Assembly: GCA_009602735.1 (NCBI GenBank)
Contig: WELA01004268.1
Span: forward strand, 1,127,443-1,191,442
DNA from: Mesotaenium endlicherianum
Lineage: Eukaryota; Streptophyta; Zygnematophyceae; Zygnematales; Mesotaeniaceae
Reading direction: 5' to 3'
Length of the DNA: 64,000 bases
Both the position numbers and the translations under genes were made by a program. The notes below the pieces were generated by a model. The model had not been told where the DNA came from and ran no database searches. It saw only the letters and a program-made list of their open reading frames with translations. How positions within the stretch are numbered: the stretch's first letter is position 1; each line of letters begins with the position of its first letter. Of the stretch, positions 1-9,313 are shown one piece after another.

Positions 1-384
1 GTACATGCCGGTCTCGAGGTCAATGATCATGCCGCGCTGGTCTTCCACGTAGGCCGCGCTGTCGTAGCGACTCACGAATGTCAAAAGCGCCCTTGTGACG
101 TCGTAGAGGACCTCACACTGGGCCTGAGAAGGATGCGGAAGGGCGACCACCTGCTGGGCCAGGCGCTCCACGTCGAGGATGGAGTCGACGATGCGCGTGT
201 GGCGCGGATGTGCGGCCGCCAATGCCTCGAGCGTGCCTGGCATGGCCAGGTTGGTGAAGTAGGCACGCACGCGGTGCGTGAAGGAGCCAATTTGGGCAGC
301 GTCCACGACAACCTCACGGTCAACGTAGCTGCTGCAGAGCTCGAAGTCGTGCCTCCCGCGACTCCATTTGACGAGGTAGGGCGT
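1..384 (-). CDS. Partial GC-rich coding exon, product not recognised
   Basis: On the minus strand a frame is open from about 384 down to the left edge of the window, so the exon continues outside. It would start after a splice acceptor (minus strand ...TTTAAG at about 385-390). The translation includes YLVKWSRGRHDFEL, then a helical-looking stretch ending ...DQRGMIIDLETGMY. Nothing in it was recognised. The GC-rich, balanced composition contrasts sharply with the AT-rich DNA to the right, which is why it is read as coding. A plus-strand frame over 133-390 is also open but shorter and is taken as the shadow. Strand choice is an inference. Confidence 0.4.
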
Positions 385-1029
385 GCTTAAAGTTTTTTAT
401 GGGATAAACTCTGTGATCGTACTGGTCGTTGGAATTTCACCAATTCGGTCCGTTTCGCGCTGGGACAGCAAACGAGCGCGAAGGGCTGAGCTTGAAGTCA
501 TGTGACGTTTTCACATTTGTCAAACCAGCCAACAAGTAAACGCAGCTTGACAAGCGGCCGAATTTTTGAAAAGTCATTTCGCGTTTAGACATGACAAAAA
601 ATATAAACTAATTGGCAACAGCGTTATTTTGCCATTATATTGTAGATTAGTACGCCCACAATTAAGCAGTCAATCACAAAGAAGGGGATAAAAGAACAAT
701 TACACTACCACTACATTTAGGAACTTGGAATGAATTTGTGGTGCATATTGCATGAGGTGATGAATATTTCTCCGTCTCAGAGGTGTAGATTTGTTCCCAG
801 ACAGATTTCATGCCATTTGGCAAAGGAATATCATCTTTTCCTGCTGTGGAGGAGTCCATTTGCTCCACTTTGCCTGGCGTATGGTAGAAAACTTCGTTTT
901 TGCCTTGGGCAAAGATGGGCGTAGGTCCAATTCCTGGGGCGTTCTGTGAATTTAGTCGCGTTTTTGGTCCGGACTAATCTCAGAGTGAATATGTATGCCT
1001 TACCCATAATTGAGGATTTGCTTCATACA
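385..1029. other. Intergenic, no gene seen
   Basis: AT-rich sequence with only short, low-quality frames on both strands. No repeat, RNA gene or conserved motif was recognised. It separates the edge exon from the retrotransposon relics. Confidence 0.5.
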
Positions 1030-1737
1030 TTGTTTGGTGCTCAAGTTTTCAGTAAGATTGATTGACGAGTGGATATCATCAATCCATAATTGATGAGAGA
1101 GATTAACACAAGATTGCTTTTCGCACACGTTATGGGCATTATAACTTCATTGGGATACCTTTTGGTTTGACTAATGCTCCTGCTACCTTTATGGGTGCTA
1201 CAAATGACGTTTTTAGACCTAAATTGTGGAAGTCGTTTTGGACGATATCCTGATCTTCTCTAAGACTGAAGCTGAGCATGCTGAACATTGGAAAATAGTG
1301 ATGGAAACTCTACAAAATAATCAGCTTGATGCTAAAACGAGCAAGAGTGATTTAAGCAAAGTATTAAGTTCCTGGGTCACGTCGTCAGTAAGGAAGGTAT
1401 TAGTATTGATCCAAAGAGATTCCACACCATCAAGGCTTGGCCAATACCTCAGTCTGTCTTGAAAGTTAGATCCTTTCTTGGGTTGGCTAACTATTACAGG
1501 AGATTTATTGAGAATTATTATACAAAGGCGCTTGTAGACTAACTGACCTCATTAAAAAGGAAAAGGGTATGTGCGAGAGGAAGAGCAGCAAGCTGCCTTC
1601 TAGACCCTTGAAGGTGCCCTGTGCTCTGCTCCTTTTTTTGCTATGTATGACCCTGGCAGACCTGTGCAGGTGGTTACTGACGATTCTGAGTTTGCCATGG
1701 GTGCTATTTTGTTGCAGCGTAATGACAAAATAAAAGG
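1030..1737 (+). pseudogene. Decayed Ty3/gypsy pol fragment (reverse transcriptase to start of RNase H)
   Basis: Read across several frames, the plus strand gives reverse transcriptase blocks in the right order. These are a [12 protein letters not shown]-like block near 1152-1190, the active-site block [20 protein letters not shown] near 1228-1290, LGxVVSKEGISIDPKR near 1370-1425, and [20 protein letters not shown] near 1470-1527. An RNase H start (VVTDDSEFAMGAILLQ) lies near 1671-1720. Frameshifts and stops break every long frame. The fragment stops abruptly at about 1737, where an LTR of opposite orientation begins, so it was probably the insertion site or rearrangement partner of that element. 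It resembles the pol of the intact element at 11382-13777 but lies on the other strand. Confidence 0.85.
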
Positions 1738-2473
1738 TATTGACTTACTTTAAAATGACTAATAATTACTAAAATAAATATATATCACCCAATAATCTTT
1801 ATGGTATTTTCTGCTTGAATAATTAATCAGCAAAAGACCACACAATTAGCGTAAGCAATAGTCACCAGTGAAATGCAAGTAACGAGCATCAGTCATGCAA
1901 TCAGTAAGTTCAGACACAAGCAAGGTTAGTTAACAGTTTGCGTAACGGCTTGCAGCCTTGGATCTAGATGTTCTTTCATTAATTTTTAGAGCAAGTTTGC
2001 CACATTTTTGGATTTCGAACTTGATAGCAATACCTAGCATATGTACATAGAATGAGTAAACTGTTCAGCGACAAGTGGGATAGCACCGCCTACCCGCAAA
2101 TTGACTACGTTAGTAGGACCATAGCTAATCGAATCCACAGCCATCTCCCATCATCCCGAATCGCCATTTGCCTAAGGCGTCATTTGGCCATTCATCTATC
2201 ATACCATAACTAGATGCATTACTGGGCACTTCATTGGTACCGCTTAAGGCAATCAACTAGCTGCCAAAGAATGTGTCAGCAAGCTGACTTAAGTTGACTT
2301 CACCCTGCTGCTACAGGCCGAGTTATTATACTAAATACTTATAGAAATCCATCACACCGTTTATTACTGGAAATCTATGATATTGAATATTAACTAAAAT
2401 TCAGGAGATTGAATCTAATTAATTGTTATAGTTAATTGAATTATTATATTTTTCATTATACATGTTCATTACA
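1738..2473 (-). repeat. Old LTR, 3' LTR of the degraded host gypsy element
   Basis: This sequence aligns by eye with the 720-bp LTRs at 8481 and 16180. Shared landmarks include AATCTTTATGGTATTTTC near 1793, GCATATGTACATxGAATGAGT near 2037, CACCGCCTACCCG near 2085 and the terminal TTCATTACA ending at 2473. It is clearly more diverged than the younger pair and its left end looks truncated. It is followed by a pyrimidine run (a polypurine tract on the minus strand) and then a degraded copy of the accessory ORF, as expected for a 3' LTR of a minus-oriented element. Confidence 0.75.
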
Positions 2474-2522
2474 ATCCTTCCTGCATAAATTGCTTTCGAC
2501 TCGACAACACTAAAATAATATC

Positions 2523-3244
2523 TTAATACACTGCAACTTGACATCTGCATACAATCCTATGTTCTTGTAGCTTTATCCCCAAGAGAGCTAGACCTTGACC
2601 TGACCTAGATCTCCTATCAACTGGCCTTCTGAACAACTCAGATTCAGCTAGGGTAGGACTTTTAGGAGAACATAGTAAGATAGCAACTCTCTCCTGCACA
2701 GTTTGCAAACTAACAGGAACAAAAGTAGGGGCCTGAAAAGGGTGTTGCATCACATTTGCCTCCTACTGGCCCTGTTAGACTGAGACTCACCCTCCACTGC
2801 TGAGGTTTCTCTACTGTTGCTCCCAAGGCAAGTGATGTCCTCCAATTGAGCCGCTACCTTCTTGCCTACCTCCTGTATTTGCCTCTAGAACTGTAAGGCC
2901 CTTTCGGCCACAAATAGTCCAACCTGTTGCAGTGTAGTAGGTGTTGCAAGAGGCTGGGGTGTGGCAAGACTAGACTCTGTGCCTATTTCCTGTTCCTCCT
3001 CAAATTTCTCCAAAACGTCTGAGAGCGCTTGGGTCCTATCCACCAAGTCGTCCAACTGCTCTCTGGTTAGAGAGTAGTCTATTGACCTCCCTCTTTTGGG
3101 ACTTGCTGGTGGTTGTTGGATCGTGATGTCAGAAAGGTCCATCTCCCCCCTCCTGTTTGCTCATTTGACAATGTTTTCCGGTAGAGTAATTGTCCCAAGC
3201 TCTGTATTTGGCCTCCTTCATATGTTAAGTTTGAGGTCCCAGGG
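2523..3244 (-). pseudogene. C-terminal half of degraded retroelement accessory ORF (ORF3), split by insertion
   Basis: Minus-strand fragments match the C-terminal half of the 566-aa protein at 9314-11014. Compare PASPKRGRSIDYSLTREQLDDLVDRT here with PARPKKGRSVDYSMSTREQDDLVDET there, and SPTLAESELFRRPVDR here with GPTLEQTGFFRRPADR there. Frames are broken. Coding similarity stops at 3244, exactly where the next LTR begins, and resumes at 17825. The 5 bp CAGGG at 3240-3244 is repeated at 17820-17824. The two halves were therefore one ORF before the 14.6-kb insertion. Confidence 0.85.
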
Positions 3245-4507
3245 TGAAATGAATCTTGCTTATTCATAATATATATTTCATTTCAATATATAAGATTTGA
3301 GATAGGTGGAAGCGTGTAAAATCAGGGAGCGATCATCGCCCTTATGATGAATTCCGTTCACTCATCTATACACCTTGACTCACTTACCATAGTGTGCCAC
3401 AGTTGCACACTACACAAGGCACAAAAAAGAGGCAAACTTGAGGATAAAGAGCTTCTCTTCTAGAAACTCATGGCATCCTGCCATACCAGGCATACAAGTA
3501 TGTATAAGCACATACACAACACCAGAGGACAGAAAAGCAAAGGCGCTCTCATTCAGATGACCATAATGTAGCTAAAACACATCCCACTGACTTAGGTGCA
3601 AAACCATGGAATCTGTCCGCTATGTGACCCCGAAATGTCAGAGGGTATAACTCTGTCAATACAACTCCAAAGTGAGCAAAATTAATGATAACGAACGCAT
3701 CTTGACGAGACCTTTCCGAAACGTCCTAGTTCGCTCCATTTGGAGCACAGACAAAGAAGCCATGCCAATTTTTGTGAAAGCTGGTCATAATAACGAACCC
3801 AAAAGTGCACACATGACTTGCGAGTAGAAAATTTGACTCTAAAACCTACTGTTCAGAATGGAGGGACCACGAGATCTCAGCCTGTTATGTACCTAGTGAC
3901 CACCGGGTTGACCACGGCGCAAGGTGCGTCGTTTTGTGAGAAACCCGTTAAGTTGGGACCCACGGATCTAGGTATATCGACCATATTAATTGGTCGATTG
4001 ACTGAAGTCCTAACTATTCAATTGACTGACGACGGCTCCGCCTACCCAGGAGTTAACTACACTGGTAGGACATTGGCTTACCAAATCTCAGTCTAAACCC
4101 CCGACTTTCAATATACTACGGTCACATGTGCCAGATCACAAATAATTATCTAAATGAATATATCTATTCTCAGCATACTGAGTCCAAGTATACTAAATAT
4201 TATTTTACGAGCTTACTATATATCAACCTACTGATATTATGTCTTATATATAACTGGTATATAAATCTCAGCCAACTATATTATGAGACAAAAGTCATCC
4301 TGCTAACTTTTTCAACAAAGTGAGCAAATTGCACTACGATTCAAAAGTCATCTTGCTGACCTTTTTGACAAAGTAAGTAAATCCGCATTATATTGACATA
4401 CATTCATTTAGATGAACTCGCACATGTGAGTATATTGAGATAATACTTATTTAGGATTGTAATTCTATGTGCAATTATTTAAATAAATAATGAACTGATT
4501 CATTACA
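3245..4507 (-). repeat. 3' LTR of outer element (1263 bp)
   Basis: Begins TGAAATGAATCTTGCTTATT and ends TGATTCATTACA. It aligns over its whole length with the split LTR 8122-8480/16905-17819. Around 3591-3625 it preserves the uninterrupted sequence (ACTTAGGTGCAAAACCATGG) in which the sister LTR received the inner element, so it serves as the empty-site reference. It contains the CCGCCTACCC...GGTAG inverted-repeat motif at about 4029-4063 that is also found in the other LTR family. Confidence 0.9.
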
Positions 4508-4520
4508 ATCTCCCCAACTC
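4508..4520 (-). promoter_or_regulatory. Polypurine tract of outer element
   Basis: Directly abutting the 3' LTR, the minus strand reads GAGTTGGGGAGAT. A purine run immediately before the 3' LTR is where plus-strand DNA synthesis is primed in LTR elements. The inner element has the similar AGTTGGAGGGAT at the same place. Confidence 0.7.
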
Positions 4521-4525
4521 AAATT

Positions 4526-4542
4526 GTTGTCGCCTCGACAAC
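4526..4542. other. Conserved hairpin near the polypurine tract (outer element)
   Basis: Perfect inverted repeat GTTGTCG-CCT-CGACAAC: 7-bp arms and a 3-nt loop. The identical 17 nt occur at 9219-9235, at the same distance from the polypurine tract of the other element family. A decayed version (TTTCGACTCGACAAC) sits at about 2494-2508 in the oldest element. Confidence 0.75.
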
Positions 4543-7500
4543 ACTCAACATACAATACATTTATTTAATAATACACTTCAGTCAGCCGGGTGAAGCAAAG
4601 CAAGCAAACAAAACATGAGCGTGATATATTCACCTACTCAATGCAAGTACAAATTAGTCACAGCAAATTGTCATGCAAGCAACCATTTGACTTCACAATC
4701 AATAATTGAAGACGTACATGGACTTACCCCTACTCACAGTGGTCGGTCCAGTTGAAAGACACAATAGAGCACCTCACACCATGCAAACCACAAGCAAATT
4801 GAACAGCCTCCTTTTGAGGTCAAACAATGAAAGAATGTTATTAAAGCTCAGCCAACTGAACTAAGCCTTTTTTCCTTCTCTGGGTTTTCAACTCCTGCTG
4901 TGCTCACACCTTGAAAGCTCCTCACAAGCAATTTCTTGTGACATAGGTACCTGCTCAAAATTCAGCGTACTGAAGGAAAAGGAAGACCAACCCTAGTTTG
5001 ATGGCATTGAATGCTCTTACAAGCTGAGTAGCATCAGATTAATGAGCCCAAGAAAATTTGAAATTTTAACCACATTTTCAGTACACACTAAATTCAAATA
5101 AACATATGGTTTTGAGCAATATGCTGGTCACCTCAAGCAGTTCCCCGATGTGCCATGCATCATTGCTACCCAATCCCAACTGATGGCAATGTACTTACTC
5201 AGTTAGTACGTACACTTGCTCCAACAGTATGCTGCAACTCACAGTTTACACAAGTCAGTCACTGATGCTCCCAATATTAATGCAGTACATATCGGATGTA
5301 GTCGTGTATATGACTCAGTTAGTACATACACTTGCTGTTGAGTATACAGGTAAGCACAGCTTACTGAATATTCCTAATACACATCCCATCTCCCTCTTCC
5401 CAATTTATATAGATGTCGACCCGACAGCTCTAACCACATAAGCACACCAAGAAGTGCCTACAACTCCGCATCATAAGAACCACACAGAGTGATAGTCACA
5501 GATTGCGGCGGTACGAGTGGGTGAAGAAGAATCAACAAAGAAAACCAAGAGAGGACACAGAGTGCAAACACCCAAGTAAGCAAGAAAGAAAGTCCTCCCC
5601 CCAAAAAAATAGTCTATTTTTCAGGACTAGAGCGATGTCCAGAGTGGCATAGGGAAGAGTGTACTGCCATTCAGACCCTCTCACCATAAAGCTCTATCCA
5701 TGAATAACCCAAACTTAAGCTAGCGTATTACACCCCTCCATTTGGAAGTGTAAATAGCTTGCTATGAGATGAAGACAACCGGCCCCATTAGCAAGTTTCT
5801 CCAAAACCAAAGAGCTTAGTTAGCTGACTGTACCAACGCATGCATACAAGGACTTATACTAGTCATTCCTAGCAAGACATACACCAAAACGACAACCACC
5901 AAATAATGAGAGTCAACAATCCAAGTGAAAAGGGGACAGAAACAACCAACCGTATCATAGTTCTGATGTTTCAGGATACTCCCTCCTTCAGGTCTTACTG
6001 CCTGAAGTTGCCCAAAGGACAGGTGGGGAAGCGTCACGTGGCAGCGTCCAGCATGCCAACTCCTTAGCCTCTCTCGACCTGTATGTCACCATTGCTTCAC
6101 ACTCTGCTTGCTGGTCTCAGTCTGTCAAACAGACAACAAGCAAGTGTGTAAGTTGCCTTCCATGAGCTTAGCTACGCGTGGTAAACACCACACCCTAGCT
6201 GCATCAGTCTACTTAAGACCTGATGACTCCATCTTACATAGTTAATTCCCGAGAGGGCAAGGCAAACATTGGGATCACATAGACTCAACCAATGACAATG
6301 GGCAAACCCAGTATAGCTCAAAACTAAGTTCCTCTCTGGAGGCACATACATGGCATCTATTGCAATTACAGCAAGCACTTAGCAAGCCAACAACAACAGC
6401 GTGCATAAATCATTGGTAAGACTTTCAGACTGTAACCCCAAGCTAGCAAGAAGAACGTTTGTGCATCAGACTGAACAAGACCTTTCAAGCCATGCATTGC
6501 GTGAACGTCTATAATGTCGATGGTCTCTTCTGTCTTTACTTAGGTGTGCATAGTGAATCTATTACAGCAGGGCCCATTTTACACCTGCTCTACGATATGC
6601 TAACGGCGATCCACTACCTCTAGCACCCGGGATGCAAATTCCATGCACCTGACACATATACCAATGCACCTTGCATGCTACCTAGCATGCGCCTCTAGCG
6701 AGCTCAGTTAGCTGCGAGGCCGGCAGAAACTTAGCACACCGCTAATATGCCCAGATCGTCCCTATGACGAAGATACATACCTCCTCACACTTGACCAAGT
6801 GTACAGGTGGCATCCAAAAACATATAGCCAACTGGACCTAAGGCAAGTAGTCAAACCCCCTCTAGTATCCACGTTGACTTCACATACAGCAGTCAACACA
6901 CCGCACAGACCCAAGTCTCGATATGCTGATCTATTTGAATCCCTGGCTGGCTCCAACAAGCCATAACCACATGGTAAGATATGCCAAGCACCAAGCATGG
7001 CAACACCCAGAGCTCATTCATCTCAAGCACTCAAAGTACTCATTGACCGCGGTTGCTCTGGAACACTTAATCCTTAATAAGCCATGCGAAGTAAAAGCGA
7101 GTCAAAGGGAAGCCCTTGCGTCCATAAACCCAAGCCCTTAACCCCTTTAACCACATTAGGTCAAATAATCCAGCAGACTGACAACCTAAGTCAGCAATCA
7201 CAAAAGACCCGCATCCATAAACCTCAGCACAACGACTAAACCCATCTTAAGCTTAAACCCCAAGCTCCTACAATCCCATCAAATACCACAAAAGCACCGT
7301 CTCACACATAGCATTCAAGCACAAGGCACATACCCTAAACCCTCCAAGCACAAATCATTGTGGCAAACGAGAGCACAAAATGTCACAGCCACGATTGGGA
7401 GTAGGCGGTATCTGTAGGATGCCATCGTTGCTACCGGAGCCTCTTCAAATTGAAGTTGCAGCATGTTGAAGCTTGTGGACGACGTAGTGCACTTGGACCG

Positions 7501-8108
7501 TGGCGAGGATAACCTGTCGTCATACTTGGAAACTTAAGTTAGTAAATCATGTGTGCACGTACTGTCTCAATTGCTCAACACATGCAGCCATACTCAAGCT
7601 CCCTCAGCCTAACAACCACACATATAATGAGAGAGGAACGTCTCTTGCAAAGCAACAAGATCAAACCCTAAAGGATAGCACAATAGACTAACAAGTCCTC
7701 TAGCACCGCTGGAGTGCACACCCCTCTCTATACTAGCCGTGGATTGCATATAACAACACACGACTATGATCAAGTGAGGTAAATGAGTCATATCCAGCTA
7801 AAATGCAACGTTCTTGAGGTTGCCCTTGATGCTTGCAGACACCTCTTCCATCAAGCCTCCACTTTAGGCTTCTCCTTGCGTGGATCTGTATACAAGAGGC
7901 TAGGAAAGTCAAGTTAGTATGCCACATAATACATTGAGCCAAGAGACACACTAGGTGAGCAAGTGGAAGGATCCTGGACAGGATGTGCAATGCTCTACGT
8001 CATATACTTTCCAAGCTCCACCTAGACTCAGCATACCACTCAAGTAAGCCTCACACAATTACCTCATGAGACAAAGAAGACAAGCACGGACATTAAAGAA
8101 ACTACTAA

Positions 8109-8120
8109 GCTTCGATACCA
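8109..8120 (-). promoter_or_regulatory. Primer binding site of outer element
   Basis: Minus strand TGGTATCGAAGC, one base inside the 5' LTR end at 8122. It resembles the TGGTATCAGAGC type, which is complementary to the 3' end of initiator methionine tRNA and is used by many plant LTR elements. It fixes the orientation of the outer element as minus. Confidence 0.7.
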
Positions 8121-8480
8121 CTGAAATGAATCTTGCTTATTCAAGATATATATGTTTCATTTAAATATATAAGATCAGAGATAGGTGGAAGCGTGAAAAA
8201 TCAGGATGCAATATTTGCCCTTATAATGAATTTTGTTTACTCATCTATACCCCTTGACTCACTTACCATAGTGTGCCACGGTTACACACTAACACAAGGC
8301 ACAGGAAAGAGGCAAACTTGAGGATTAAGAACTCTTCTTCTAGAAACTCATGGCGTCCTGCCATACCAAGCATACAAGTATATGTAAGCACATACACAAT
8401 ACCAGAGGACAGAATAGCAAAGGCGCTCTCATTCAGATGACCATAATGTAGTTAAAACACATCCCATTGACTTAGGTGCA

Positions 8481-9200
8481 TGAAATGAATCGACTTACCA
8501 AATAAGCAATTAACAATTAATAAAGATCTTTATATCAGCAAGTAATCTTTATGGTATTTTCCGTTAACTGATTATACGGCAAAGGACAACACACTAGCAG
8601 TGAATAAGACTCGTAAGTCAAATGCGAGTAAACTAGCATTAATAATGCAAATCAGTAAACTCATACATAAGCAAGGTTAGAAGACAGTGCGTATCAATGG
8701 CTTCTCGCCTTGGATTCAGATCTCTCTCAGTAAGCTGTACAGGAGAGTTGGCCTCGTTTCCGAATGCCAAACTCGAGAGCAATGCCTAGCATATGTACAT
8801 GGAATGAGTTTACTGTTCAACGGTCAGTGCGATGGCACCGCCTACCCGGGAGTTAACCACGTTGGTAGGACCTCGGTTAACCAAATCCACCGCCATCTCC
8901 CATCATCCCGAATAGCCATCCATCATAGGGATGTCATCTGGCCATTCATCTAGCATATCGCACTTAGATGCATATCAAGGCAGTTCGCTGCTACCGAGTA
9001 CGGAAGTCAGCTGGCTGTCAAAGAATGGGTCAGCAAGCTGACTTATATGGACTTCAGCCTGCTGCTTCCGGCTGCGTCATTAAACTGATAATTATGTAAA
9101 GTCCAGCAGACTGACTATTAACTAAAGTTCAGCAGGCTGAACTTAATTAACTATTATATTTAAATGAACATTATATCCACTAATATACTGATTCATTACA
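8481..9200 (-). repeat. 3' LTR of inner chromovirus (720 bp)
   Basis: Begins TGAAATGAATCGACTTACC and ends ACTGATTCATTACA, with 15 mismatches to the copy at 16180-16899 and no indel seen. It holds the inverted-repeat motif around 8845-8885 (CTACC...GGTAG overlapping GTTAACC...GGTTAAC). Flanked on the left by target-site copy GTGCA. Confidence 0.95.
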
Positions 9201-9212
9201 ATCCCTCCAACT
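9201..9212 (-). promoter_or_regulatory. Polypurine tract of inner chromovirus
   Basis: Minus strand AGTTGGAGGGAT directly against the 3' LTR. The 12 bases CCCTCCAACTTA (plus strand, 9203-9214) recur exactly at 11321-11332, on the far side of the accessory ORF. Confidence 0.75.
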
Positions 9213-9218
9213 TAACTT

Positions 9219-9235
9219 GTTGTCGCCTCGACAAC
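9219..9235. other. Conserved hairpin near the polypurine tract (inner element)
   Basis: GTTGTCG-CCT-CGACAAC, identical to 4526-4542 of the outer element although the flanking bases differ. It lies 7 bases inside the polypurine tract. It would form the same stem in RNA from either strand. Confidence 0.75.
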
Positions 9236-9313
9236 ATTAAACTGCCAAAGCCTTAAATAAAGGAACTGACCCTGATTAGCAGTCCCTACTGACTGTCTTC
9301 TCAGCCTGTCACC

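Larger units (their letters stand above)
4508..8121 (-). other. Internal region of outer element, essentially non-coding
   Basis: 3.6 kb of AT-rich sequence without a convincing ORF on either strand. One scrap of ancestral pol survives. About 6547-6640 (TGCATAGTGAATCTATTACAGC onward) aligns with 14567-14650 of the inner element, which encodes the start of pol just after gag. The right end also keeps the primer-binding-site context. This suggests an old gag-pol element that lost its genes, rather than a cellular sequence between LTRs. A short perfect hairpin (GCATGCTA/TAGCATGC) lies at 6673-6690. Confidence 0.7.

Noticed and set aside
8687-8953. 88-codon frame present in both inner LTRs
   Set aside because: Repeated because the LTR is repeated. 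It lies opposite to the element's transcription and has no protein character.
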